This document shows positions 1 through 8,318 of a DNA stretch of 64,000 nt, piece after piece; the stretch's first letter is position 1, and each line of letters begins with the position of its first letter. A program made the translations under genes and the position numbers. The notes beneath the pieces were generated by a model. That model was given only the letters and a program-made list of their open reading frames with translations, was not told where the DNA came from and ran no database searches. The DNA comes from Tenacibaculum sp. M341 (GTDB lineage: Bacteria; Bacteroidota; Bacteroidia; Flavobacteriales; Flavobacteriaceae): assembly GCF_004337695.1 (NCBI RefSeq), contig NZ_SJXJ01000003.1, positions 124,001 to 188,000 on the forward strand, read 5' to 3'.

Positions 1-1575
1 TAAACCTCATAGATGGCGAAGTTGTTTCATTTAAGAATTTTTCTGAAGTTATTATTTTATTCTCAATATTATACCTCGCAAAATAAACACCAATGGAGCT
101 CAATCCTTCTGATATATCTCCAGTTAGCATAATTTCACTGTCGTTCAGTACAAATATTTTTCCGATATAGGTTCTTTCTGGTCTAAATTGAGGCTCTAAA
201 GTATCTTTGCTTATAATATTTAGATCAGAATCAAACCAATAGAAATAGGTGATAACCGTGACTAAAGTAGGAGCCTTGCTTATAACAGCCAGATATTTAT
301 CTCCTACTTTAGTGAATGAAGAACTTCTAAGGTCATTTTGGGTTGGTTCTAAATATTTACTTATAACATTACCGTTTAAATCTAATTTAACACTTCCTAT
401 ATTTTTAAAGCCATGTCCAATAGCATAAATATAACCATCATCTAATACTGCATCACTAAAATAACGAAACTCATCCGGACTTTCTACTCGATATTCCCAT
501 ACTTTATTTCCCTGTTTGGTAAAACGCGCTATGTACCCAAAATCATTTGAAAAACCACCTTCTTGTATACGTCCAACAGTTATAAAATCTCCATTATCCA
601 AAAACAAAGTTTTTATACTCCCGTCTGATAGAAAGAATAACCGTTTATGAGCAGAAAATCTATCTGTTTTAATATCAATTTCGGAACTCTGAAAAACGTT
701 TCCATCAGTTTTTTTTACTTCAAGTTTAATAGTGTAGTTTGTGTCATTTAAAACATTAAATCTATGTGTTAACTCTTGACTCGAAAGTAAGACTTCTTGA
801 TTCACGTTATTATCAGTATCTCTCACAATCAGTTTATATGAATCAACATTCAAAGCCTCATCCCATTTGATATCTAGATAACAAGCAGTAGCTTTTTCTA
901 TGCTTATATTTTTTAGTACAAAAAATATTCTGTATATAATTTCATATCTCTGATTCTTAACCGTAATATCTGTAGGTGACTGCAGTGCATTGAAAGTATC
1001 TCCAGCTTTTACGGTTGCTAAAGCTCCTTCTGAAACTTCTATTTCTTTTACCTTAATTAAGGTTGTTCCATAAGGTAGTTTTGAGTTTAATTCTATTTTT
1101 CCATCACTTACGGATGTGGTAATCTCCTCTCCATTTGCTTCAAGAACCAATTTTAAAATTTCAATTTTTGTTTCTCTAGATAGAGTTAAGGTAAACTCTT
1201 TTTTTACCTCTCTATTTTGCGCTGTAATAATAATTTTATGATTTATTTCTTCTGTCGAAAGACTTTTGCCTACTGTTATATTTGACTTTGCACCATCTGA
1301 GATTTGAATAGACTTAACCTTTAAAAACTGAATGTAAAAAGGTATCTCAGAATCCATTGTTATTTCCCCATTTGCGGATATAGAAGTAGTATACTCAACA
1401 TTTTCAGCTTCTAGAGTTAAATGTATAATATTGGCTTCTTCGGATAATATCTTTTCATCTGGACTACATCCAAACACGATATTAATAAGAATTAAGACTA
1501 AAATGAGTTTCCAATTTTTAGTATTTCTAAAAAAAGAATCAAAAGTGTTCGTTTTTAATTTTAATAGATACATAA
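1..1575 (-). CDS. Surface lipoprotein with tandem beta-sandwich repeats, 3' end outside window
   Basis: Reading the minus strand from the ATG at 1575 gives 525 open codons running off the left edge. After a hydrophobic stretch there is a lipobox-like end (IVFGC, Cys about residue 36), so it is predicted to be a lipid-anchored exported protein. Two tandem modules of about 85 residues follow (one starts LTLEAENVEYTTS, the next LVLEANGEEITTS), like cadherin-like beta-sandwich domains. Then comes a fibronectin-III-like stretch, and after it a region resembling beta-propeller lipoproteins (e.g. GDFITVGRIQEGG). The exact role is unknown; glycan or surface binding is only a guess. The stop codon is not in the window. 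Confidence 0.75.
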
Positions 1576-1677
1576 TTTTATTTTTGTTGCTTACAGGAGC
1601 TAAAAGCGATTAGTAAAAGGTTGAAAAATTATGGCAACAAAAAAGTGTGCTCCTAGTACTATATTATAAACCCTACC

Positions 1678-1789
1678 AACTCAGGCATCGCCAAACGCCA
1701 CGGAGAATAGGAATATGCATAGAAAGCACACCGAATCGGCATGCAGTCTTACTATTCTTTCTCCTAATTAAAATTGGCGATTTCGAGTT
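1678..1789. repeat. Long imperfect palindrome with AAC/GTT ends
   Basis: AACTC (1678-1682) pairs with GAGTT (1785-1789), ATCGCCAA (1687-1694) pairs exactly with TTGGCGAT (1774-1781), purine-rich GGAGAATAG pairs with CTATTCTTTCTCC with bulges, and the centre is CCGAATCGG. The whole block can extrude as one cruciform. The shape and the AAC...GTT termini recall integron attC sites. It lies in the gap upstream of the lipoprotein gene. Confidence 0.5.
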
Positions 1790-1910
1790 AGAGAAATAGT
1801 AACACGTTAATGTTGTATTATATGTATGTTAAAAATTACTTTCTTATAATATATTGTTTCTAAAAAATTTGATCTCAAATATAATTATTTTGCTGTATCC
1901 CTCAGCAAAA

Positions 1911-1950
1911 AACAAACAAAAAACCCCGTTCTAGTAAGAACGAGGTTTTC
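1911..1950 (-). terminator. Intrinsic terminator
   Basis: A 13-bp stem with one wobble pair (1920-1932 with 1937-1949) and a four-base loop is followed, in the minus-strand transcript, by a T-rich run. It sits just after the stop of the gene at 1973-2404 and should end that transcript. Confidence 0.85.
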
Positions 1951-1972
1951 TAACTTCAGAAGTTTTAAAGAG

Positions 1973-2404
1973 CTACAACTCAAAATCAATAAGCTGCTTC
2001 TCAATTTCGCGTTTTCTACTTTCTAATGTAGATTTTAAATGATTGGTTACGATGTGAATCAAATTTGTATTAGTGGTCATAAAGGATAGTTTTTGTGAAT
2101 CCACAATCTCGAAACTCGCCGAATCTGACTGATTGTACTTGAACTTATTCAGTTCAGAAAGTGTATTGTTTAAGCGTTCTCTTTGATGTGCTAAACCTTT
2201 CATCTGCTCAAATTTCAGCATGCGATCGTCTAGATTTACCAGTGGTTTTACAATTTCTTGTACTGGTTGCGGTTTCGAAGCTTCTTTGGTAATAGGAGTT
2301 GGTTTTTCGCCGATAGCTTCTTTTGCTAATTTTTCTTGTACATCTTTTTTCGCTGTTGTTACTTTTTTTGCACTTCCGTTTTGTTTTACTGTAGCTGTTG
2401 CCAT
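1973..2404 (-). CDS. Small coiled-coil-like hypothetical protein
   Basis: 143 residues with no catalytic motif that I recognise. The first 60 are low-complexity, rich in Lys, Ala, Thr and Pro; the C-terminal half is helical and charged (RERLNNTLSELNKFKYN and RKREIEKQL), compatible with a coiled coil. Proteins of this look occur in Bacteroidetes mobile elements, but I cannot name a family. It is followed by a clear terminator and is transcribed in the same direction as the next upstream gene (2754-3113), about 350 bases away. Confidence 0.7.
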   Translation of the reverse strand: MATATVKQNGSAKKVTTAKKDVQEKLAKEAIGEKPTPITKEASKPQPVQEIVKPLVNLDDRMLKFEQMKGLAHQRERLNNTLSELNKFKYNQSDSASFEIVDSQKLSFMTTNTNLIHIVTNHLKSTLESRKREIEKQLIDFEL

Positions 2405-2753
2405 AATGATTAAAATTTTAAATGAAACTTATTTTTTTGTGCAGATACCTGTTATATAGAAGTGGTATCAAACACATGCCAAACACAGTTGCTGGCGGAT
2501 GAAAAAGACAGGTCAGAAGGAATATTATTTTGAGAAAGCGAAGCCAAAAAAATATTTCTTCTCCCGCAGGGCATGGACTTGTAAAAAGCGGTAAGAGAGC
2601 AACTAAATTGTATGTGTTTGTAGCCACTTACAACAGGTAGATGCACGAAATACGATTCGTAAATTTTGTTATAGCTACACAAAAAACATAGAAAACAGCA
2701 AAAAACACAACTTAAAAAAGCTGTATTCTTTGAATTGATAAAGAAACGAAGGA
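2405..2753. other. Gene-free spacer
   Basis: 349 bases between two minus-strand genes. Only short overlapping open frames without plausible start contexts or protein-like composition are present. I see no RNA gene and no strong hairpin. Confidence 0.5.
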
Positions 2754-3113
2754 CTATATTTCAAATCCTAGTTCTCCTGCAAGTTCATAAGCTGTTTGTT
2801 CAATAGCAAACCAACAGAATATAGTTTTTAGATCAAAATTTTGCTTCATAATTTCTCCAAAATAGTAAGAATGCTCTATACGAATCTCTTCTATTTCATC
2901 GTAATGTGTATCATAGAAATGATGAGTATGACGGTAAAAGATATATTTACTAATTAAATCATTAATCTGAAACATAGGTAATTCCTGAAAAAACTCTTCT
3001 ATATCTTCTTTGTAGGATTCTAAAATATCTTTTGCTACTTGAGATCGTAATGAAAGAGGTTCTTTTGCTATTGCCTGTAGTTTTTCAAAGCTTGTGTTTT
3101 TTGATGCATTCAT
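2754..3113 (-). CDS. Small acidic hypothetical protein
   Basis: 119 residues, rich in Glu, Phe and Tyr, predicted mostly helical, with no signal peptide. The motif stretch LSLRSQVAKDILESY and an aromatic-rich middle (FYRHTHHFYDTHYDE) resemble a family of unknown function found in Bacteroidetes accessory DNA; I cannot give a function. It begins at an ATG preceded by an A-rich leader. Confidence 0.7.
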   Translation of the reverse strand: MNASKNTSFEKLQAIAKEPLSLRSQVAKDILESYKEDIEEFFQELPMFQINDLISKYIFYRHTHHFYDTHYDEIEEIRIEHSYYFGEIMKQNFDLKTIFCWFAIEQTAYELAGELGFEI

Positions 3114-3522
3114 AATAAAAAAATGAAGGTTAAATACATCAAGTCTAAAATCTCGAAGGCTTAAAAGTCAAAAGGACACTCTTTGAATAAGAGGCAAACA
3201 TTTGATCTTTTAAAAAGCCGAAAGAGATAGTCTTGAAATGTATGTACCGATTCTTTGTTATGAAATATGAAAGCTCACTGGAATTATAAACGTGAGTATT
3301 GTTATGAAAAAGTGTTACCCTTAAAAAGAGATAGAAATAAATTCAATCATTTTTTAAAGGTCATAGAAATTTCTTTTTAAAATGTTTTGACAGAGGTTAA
3401 AAACGGGTTAGTATTTCGACGTGCCTGATGGCTCTTGAAAGTTTTAAACATTTTAGAGAAATACAAAATCACAAAAAGCTGAACTAACCTTATAAATAAG
3501 CGAAAAAAGGCAAAAAAAATAC
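3114..3522. other. Gene-free spacer left of tRNA fragment
   Basis: About 400 bases with no supported open frame. It leads directly into the tRNA 5' fragment. I see no strong terminator or clear repeat. Confidence 0.4.
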
Positions 3523-3562
3523 GGCGGGATTAGCTCAGTTGGTTAGAGCACCGGGTTGTGGT
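3523..3562 (+). tRNA. tRNA 5' half, truncated (His-type anticodon loop GTG)
   Basis: The acceptor strand GCGGGAT (3524-3530, with an extra G at 3523 as in tRNA-His), T8-A9, a D arm (GCTC / GAGC) and an anticodon stem 5' strand CCGGG (3551-3555) are followed by loop TTGTGGT (3556-3562; anticodon GTG). The sequence then leaves the tRNA fold: no 3' anticodon stem, T arm or acceptor strand follows. It therefore looks like a tRNA broken at the anticodon loop, probably by the element that begins here. It is not expected to give a functional tRNA. Confidence 0.7.
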
Positions 3563-3616
3563 TCTGACAGTCATTAAATTGTTGAAAAGTAAAAACAGTT
3601 TAAGCCTTTGTCAGAA
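3562..3616. repeat. Inverted repeat at element left end
   Basis: TTCTGACA (3562-3569) is repeated exactly in inverted form as TGTCAGAA (3609-3616), starting immediately at the tRNA break. Such pairs next to a junction can be recombinase arm sites. The assignment is inference from position only. Confidence 0.45.
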
Positions 3617-3691
3617 AGTGATTATAGAGTATCTTAAAAAGTAGAAAATATTTCAAATTCGTCGGGTATATAAATTATATACTTTGAAATA

Positions 3692-4627
3692 ATGAATTCT
3701 ATTATACAATTACATCATCAATACAGTAATTTCTGTCTCACTTTTAAAGGTCATTCCCCTAATACAGTTAGGGGAGAATTTCATAATATAAAGCAATTTG
3801 TAGAGTTGCTCCAATTAGACAATATTCATCAAATAAATAAACCTTTGGTTGAAAGGTATATTATGGATAGAAGGATAAAAAAGAATTGGAAACCCTCAAC
3901 AACAAGAAATAATATTCAAGCATTACAAAGTTTTCTTGAATACTGTAAACAAGAAGGATTTATCGAAGAAAATCCTATTCGAGAAATACCAATGCCCAAA
4001 CTTCATAAGAAATTACCCAAAGCTTTGGATAGAGAAGATGCAATGCGATTAATTGATTGGACATACATTGCTCCTTTTCGATATGCTTTTAATAGAATTC
4101 GTTGCAGAGCAATAATAGCTATGTTTATTTACACTGGTATTCGAAAATCTGAACTACTCAATTTAAAGCTTACTGATGTAAGAATGAGAGATAAAATACT
4201 GCGAGTAGAATGTGGTAAAGGAGGAAAAGACCGTTTAATTCCTCTAAATGAAAAGTTGATTTCTATTTTGAATGAATATTTGACAGCTAGAGTTAAAAAT
4301 AAGAAAACAACACCATATTTTTTTGCGTCTTTACGGAGAGATTATAGGCTTGGAGCGATGACTATTCGGAGAATATTCGACCGTTTGAAATCCGATTTGA
4401 ATTTAAGTGTTTACCCTCATAAACTAAGACATACATTTGCTACATTAATGTTAGAAGGGAACTGTGATATTTATGCGTTATCAAAGATGATGGGACATAG
4501 TGATCTAAAAACAACCACTATATATTTGGCAATAACCACAAGACACTTAAAAGACCAAATCAACAAACATCCTTTGGGAGCTACAGTAGATTTGCCCCAC
4601 AAAAAACTTCTTTCAGATTCTTTTTAG
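3692..4627 (+). CDS. Tyrosine recombinase, XerC/D-like
   Basis: 311 residues with an N-terminal SAM-like core-binding domain (about 1-105) and a catalytic domain holding the full set R151 (TGIRKSE), K176 (GKGGKDR), H243/R246 (HKLRHTF), H269 (GHSD) and Tyr278 (TTTIYL). It should cut and rejoin DNA through a phosphotyrosine intermediate. It is the first gene inside the tRNA break. Its last 47 bases overlap, tail to tail, with a related recombinase on the other strand (4581-5468). It may mobilise the element or serve a smaller unit within it. Confidence 0.93.
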   Translation: MNSIIQLHHQYSNFCLTFKGHSPNTVRGEFHNIKQFVELLQLDNIHQINKPLVERYIMDRRIKKNWKPSTTRNNIQALQSFLEYCKQEGFIEENPIREIPMPKLHKKLPKALDREDAMRLIDWTYIAPFRYAFNRIRCRAIIAMFIYTGIRKSELLNLKLTDVRMRDKILRVECGKGGKDRLIPLNEKLISILNEYLTARVKNKKTTPYFFASLRRDYRLGAMTIRRIFDRLKSDLNLSVYPHKLRHTFATLMLEGNCDIYALSKMMGHSDLKTTTIYLAITTRHLKDQINKHPLGATVDLPHKKLLSDSF

Positions 4628-5468
4628 AGACAGATAAATAAATTTCTGTAGTTGAAACAGAAGAATGACCTAACATTTCTTTTACCATATATAGCCCTAT
4701 TCCTGCATTTATTGCATTTCTAGCAAATGTATGACGTAAAGGATGTGGGCTAAATTTGATTCCAGAAATTTTACTAATCTTCTGGCAAAACCCTTGAATA
4801 GTCTTCTTGCTTATTTTTGAAGGAGTACGAAGACTTTGAAAAAACCATGAGGATTTCATTTTTATCTTTTCTCTATCTGCGAGATACCTTTTAAGTATTG
4901 GAATCAATTTTGGATAAATAGGAACTATTCGCTCTTTTCTACCTTTTCCAAAACGGATAATAATTTCTTTAGTACTTATATTAACATCTTCTAATTTGAG
5001 GTTAATAAGTTCATTTAATCTAATACCTGTAAAAAGAAAAGTAGCTATAATCGCTATATTCCTAGTTTTTTCAATATTGTACCGCCATTCAAAATATTCT
5101 GTGTGAAATAAAATAGATTGTACTTGTTCTTTGGTTAAAAAACGAGGTAATACTTTGGGTACTTTTGGTTTGCTAATTTTACAAATAGGGTTTTCTTGGA
5201 TGAATCCATGTGTTCTGCAATACTCAAAAAATGTTTTTAAATATTGCCTGTTATTTCTAAATGTTCGAGAACTCCATAAACGTTTTTCTTTTTGAGAGTA
5301 TAAAAAGTCTCTTGAGATTTGAGTGTCTATTTTTCTAAGATTATCAATATCAGCGAAAAGGAAAAGCTTTTTAGTTATATTTATAATGTCTTTTGTTGTT
5401 CTAGGGTTAATCTCTTTTTCATACAAAGCGTATCTTTTAAAACCAGTGATGTAGTTGTCTAAAAACAT
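4581..5468 (-). CDS. Tyrosine recombinase, paralogue of its convergent neighbour
   Basis: 295 residues; the catalytic set R150 (TGIRLNE), K175 (GKGRKER), H242/R245 (HPLRHTF), H268 (GHSS) and Tyr277 (TTEIYL) is complete. It aligns with the neighbouring recombinase along its length (both share an FFEYC/FLEYC...GFI.ENPI block), so the two are paralogues in opposite orientation whose 3' ends overlap by 47 bases. Two active recombinases back to back suggest either a heterodimer, as in XerC/XerD, or two independent insertion events. Confidence 0.93.
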   Translation of the reverse strand: MFLDNYITGFKRYALYEKEINPRTTKDIINITKKLFLFADIDNLRKIDTQISRDFLYSQKEKRLWSSRTFRNNRQYLKTFFEYCRTHGFIQENPICKISKPKVPKVLPRFLTKEQVQSILFHTEYFEWRYNIEKTRNIAIIATFLFTGIRLNELINLKLEDVNISTKEIIIRFGKGRKERIVPIYPKLIPILKRYLADREKIKMKSSWFFQSLRTPSKISKKTIQGFCQKISKISGIKFSPHPLRHTFARNAINAGIGLYMVKEMLGHSSVSTTEIYLSVSKKNLKEVFCGANLL

Positions 5469-5587
5469 ATTATAAGAGAGAAAATGTATCGTTTGTCGTT
5501 ATACCTTCCTTTCTAAAAACGACCAAAAGAAAAATACCTAGAGAGAAAATCTTTCTAGGTATCTAATATTTTGAAAAAGTATTCTCA

Positions 5588-6052
5588 TTACAAAACTCCT
5601 TCATCTGCAAAACTGTAATAACCTTGTTCTGTAATAATCAAGTGGTCTAATAATTTTAAATCTAAAACTTTGCTTGCTTCTTTAATCTTTTCAGTAAGCT
5701 GTTTATCTGAAAGTGATGGTTTAAGCTTTCCAGATGGGTGGTTGTGAACTAAAACAAAACCTACAGATCGAGTTAGTAAAGCTCCTTGCATCAAAATTCT
5801 CACATCAACTAAAGTCGAATTAATACCCCCAACAGAAAGGAGATAGTAGCCTACAATATTATTGCCATTATCCAAATATAAGGCGTACATGTATTCTCGG
5901 TAATTAATCTGCTCTACAGGAATAATTTGACGAATACATTGATTCGCTTGTTTGGAACTGCTGATTTTTTGAAAAGGGGTTTTAAGCTTCTTTGTATATG
6001 ATAATTGTATTTCGTTGATTTTAAAAAGTTCTGTTGTAGGACGATTTTCCAT
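5588..6052 (-). CDS. RadC-type JAB domain protein
   Basis: 154 residues forming a single RadC/JAB (JAMM metalloprotease fold) domain: H103-x-H105 in VHNHPSGKLKPSLSD with D116, and an upstream Glu53 (INYREYM). Short RadC proteins like this are frequent on Bacteroidetes integrative elements, usually near recombination or anti-restriction genes; the biochemical role is not settled. It is divergent from the helicase gene at 6435. Start at the ATG at 6052. Confidence 0.9.
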   Translation of the reverse strand: MENRPTTELFKINEIQLSYTKKLKTPFQKISSSKQANQCIRQIIPVEQINYREYMYALYLDNGNNIVGYYLLSVGGINSTLVDVRILMQGALLTRSVGFVLVHNHPSGKLKPSLSDKQLTEKIKEASKVLDLKLLDHLIITEQGYYSFADEGVL

Positions 6053-6434
6053 AATACCGTTATTTTGATGAATAATTCTTTGGCATTACACTCATCTTTA
6101 CAGCGGAAATAAAACAAGGAGGAACTCGAAGAGGCAAATCCTTGTTGTTTTTCGTAAAGATGAAATTCGACAAAGAATTTTCAGTGAAATGGTATTGAGA
6201 CATAGTCTATAAAGAATTTTAAGTTATAGAGTTCACTTGTATGAAATAGGTTTTTTGTATAGGAAATGTAGTTCCTGTTATAATGTTCAATTCTATTAGG
6301 TCTTTATATTGTATAAAGAGCTATTTTTTTTATATTTATCTATTCATATATACCCCGAAATAGTAAAAAATAAATTAAAGCTAAATCTTTTTTTAAAAGA
6401 TTTGTTTTAGCGTTTTTAATATACCAAATAATAG
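6053..6434. promoter_or_regulatory. Divergent promoter region with AT-rich inverted repeat
   Basis: 382 bases separate the divergent RadC-like and helicase genes. An exact inverted repeat lies at 6383-6403 (AAATCTTTT with AAAAGATTT around three T), about 30 bases before the helicase start, suitable as an operator or leader hairpin. No coding frame is supported here. Confidence 0.35.
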
Positions 6435-8102
6435 ATGAACTTTATTCCTACAAGAGAACAGGAACAGATATTTAATTTTTTCAAAAAAAGCAATGAGAAT
6501 GGAATGATAGATGCCGTTGCTGGTAGTGGAAAAACAAGTACTATTATTAAAGGGATAGATTATATCCCAAATAATAACTCAATACTCTTTTGCGCATTCA
6601 ATAAGAAAATACAAGAAGAAATAAAGCAGAAAACAAAGAAGTATGATAACGTTTTTGTAAGGACAACATATTCTTTAGGATTAAAAATTTTAAAGGAAAA
6701 TTATTTGTCATTTAAAAAACAAAAAGTTAATACTTCGAAGTATTTCAGTATTCTACAAGGAAAACTTAGAACAGATAGTAAAGGAAATTATCTTAATAAA
6801 TTAGACCTCATAGATGACTTTGAGAATATTAAAAAAATATACTACAAAGAAAAAGATAAAGAAGAACAAGACTTGTTTTATAAAACTTTTTATTCAAATT
6901 GCTTTAGGTTAATAGATCTTCTGAGGTATACATTGAGTTATGGTAAAACTGTAGAGGTTTTTAAATCGTTAATAGATAGATATGCGATTGAAATAGATAC
7001 TAATAACTTAAAATTAGTGAGTTTATATTTTTCTATTATTAATGAATTAATAATAGAAGGAAATAGCAAAGCTATTAAATTTGGAATTTTTGATTTTGCG
7101 GATATGATTTTTCTGCCTTGTGAGTTAAAACTTGTATCTAATATTAAGTATGATGTTGTTTTTATTGATGAATGTCAAGATTTATCTAATGCTCAATTAA
7201 AAATAATAAACAAATTTAAAAAAAAAGAAGGAAGAATCTTTGCAGTAGGCGATCCTTATCAATCTATATACGGCTTTGCTGGAGCATCACCTGAATCATT
7301 TAATAATATAAAGAACTTTTTTAAGCCAAAGATGTTTAAGCTGACGAACTGTTTTCGGTGTTCAAAATCAATTGTCGAGTTAGCTAAAAAGATTAGAAGT
7401 GATATTGAAACAAAAAATAAAGATGAGGGAGTGGTAATTAATATTAAGTATGAAGAACTATTGAACTATGTGAAAGCTAATGATTTTATATTATCTAGAG
7501 GAAATTCAGATTTATTTGAAGTTCTTTTTTTGTTACTTACAAATAATATAAAATGTAATATTCTTGGACGACAGGAAATACTTGCTCAACTGAAAAAAAT
7601 AATCCCAGATAAGAAATTTAATGACCCTAAATATTATGAAGAATTACCTCTTCATCTTAATAAAATTTATAAATCAAAAGAAAAAAAATTAGGAAATGAC
7701 CCAGGTAATTATGAAAAACTAGCGAATATAAAAGATGCTATTGATATTTTGGAAATCTGTTTTTTCAATATTGAAAGTGTTTTGACCTTAAATGCTTTAT
7801 TTAAGCATATAGAACAATTAATGAGCTCTAAAAATGAAGATGCTGTAATTTTATCCTCGATTCATAGAGCAAAAGGATTAGAAGCTGAGAGAGTATTTAT
7901 AATAGGATATAATAAGTTACCTATTGAGGTAGAAGGAATGTCTCAATGGCAAAAATATCAAGAAAATTGTTTAAAATATGTTGCTATAACAAGAGCAGAA
8001 AAAACATTGTTTTTAACAACAGGTATTCCAGAGGATAATAATAATTACTTTATAGAAAATAATGAGATTAGCCTTAGTGTAAGCGATGAGGATATATTTT
8101 AA
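6435..8102 (+). CDS. UvrD/Rep-type superfamily 1 helicase
   Basis: 555 residues. Walker A is AVAGSGKT (27-34); Walker B is VFIDECQD (about 239-246) followed by the Q-rich motif III region GDPYQSIYGFAGA; the C-terminal motifs are SSIHRAKGLEAERVFI and YVAITRAEK. It should be an ATP-dependent 3'-5' DNA translocase. It is shorter than housekeeping UvrD and resembles stand-alone UvrD-like proteins of defence loci (for example the Gabija helicase subunit), but no GajA-like partner is adjacent. It lies 216 bases upstream of the retron operon on the same strand and might be part of the same defence island. Confidence 0.9.
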   Translation: MNFIPTREQEQIFNFFKKSNENGMIDAVAGSGKTSTIIKGIDYIPNNNSILFCAFNKKIQEEIKQKTKKYDNVFVRTTYSLGLKILKENYLSFKKQKVNTSKYFSILQGKLRTDSKGNYLNKLDLIDDFENIKKIYYKEKDKEEQDLFYKTFYSNCFRLIDLLRYTLSYGKTVEVFKSLIDRYAIEIDTNNLKLVSLYFSIINELIIEGNSKAIKFGIFDFADMIFLPCELKLVSNIKYDVVFIDECQDLSNAQLKIINKFKKKEGRIFAVGDPYQSIYGFAGASPESFNNIKNFFKPKMFKLTNCFRCSKSIVELAKKIRSDIETKNKDEGVVINIKYEELLNYVKANDFILSRGNSDLFEVLFLLLTNNIKCNILGRQEILAQLKKIIPDKKFNDPKYYEELPLHLNKIYKSKEKKLGNDPGNYEKLANIKDAIDILEICFFNIESVLTLNALFKHIEQLMSSKNEDAVILSSIHRAKGLEAERVFIIGYNKLPIEVEGMSQWQKYQENCLKYVAITRAEKTLFLTTGIPEDNNNYFIENNEISLSVSDEDIF

Positions 8103-8262
8103 AAATAAGAGAAGCAAAGAAATTATAAGGTTTTCCGTAATAATTTGCCTTGAGAAGAAATTACCTTGCAAAAGAGAATTCTAAAGATTGAGTTTAAAAA
8201 AAATGTAAAAAGAAAGAATGTATGTTTTTGACAGAATTATCAATAATTAACCATGAATATTT

Positions 8263-8292
8263 AATATTAGAATAGTATGTAAATCTAATATT
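8263..8292 (+). promoter_or_regulatory. Inverted repeat in leader of retron operon
   Basis: AATATTAGA (8263-8271) pairs exactly with TCTAATATT (8284-8292). It ends 26 bases before the ATG of the 905-aa gene. It is A+T-only at its ends, so it is more likely an operator or leader hairpin than a terminator. Confidence 0.4.
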
Positions 8293-8318
8293 TTAACAAA
8301 AAACTTAAAGCTATTTAT

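Noticed and set aside
2418-2682. Two overlapping short minus-strand frames
   Set aside because: Mutually overlapping, Cys/Phe-rich in no family pattern, no start context; judged non-coding.
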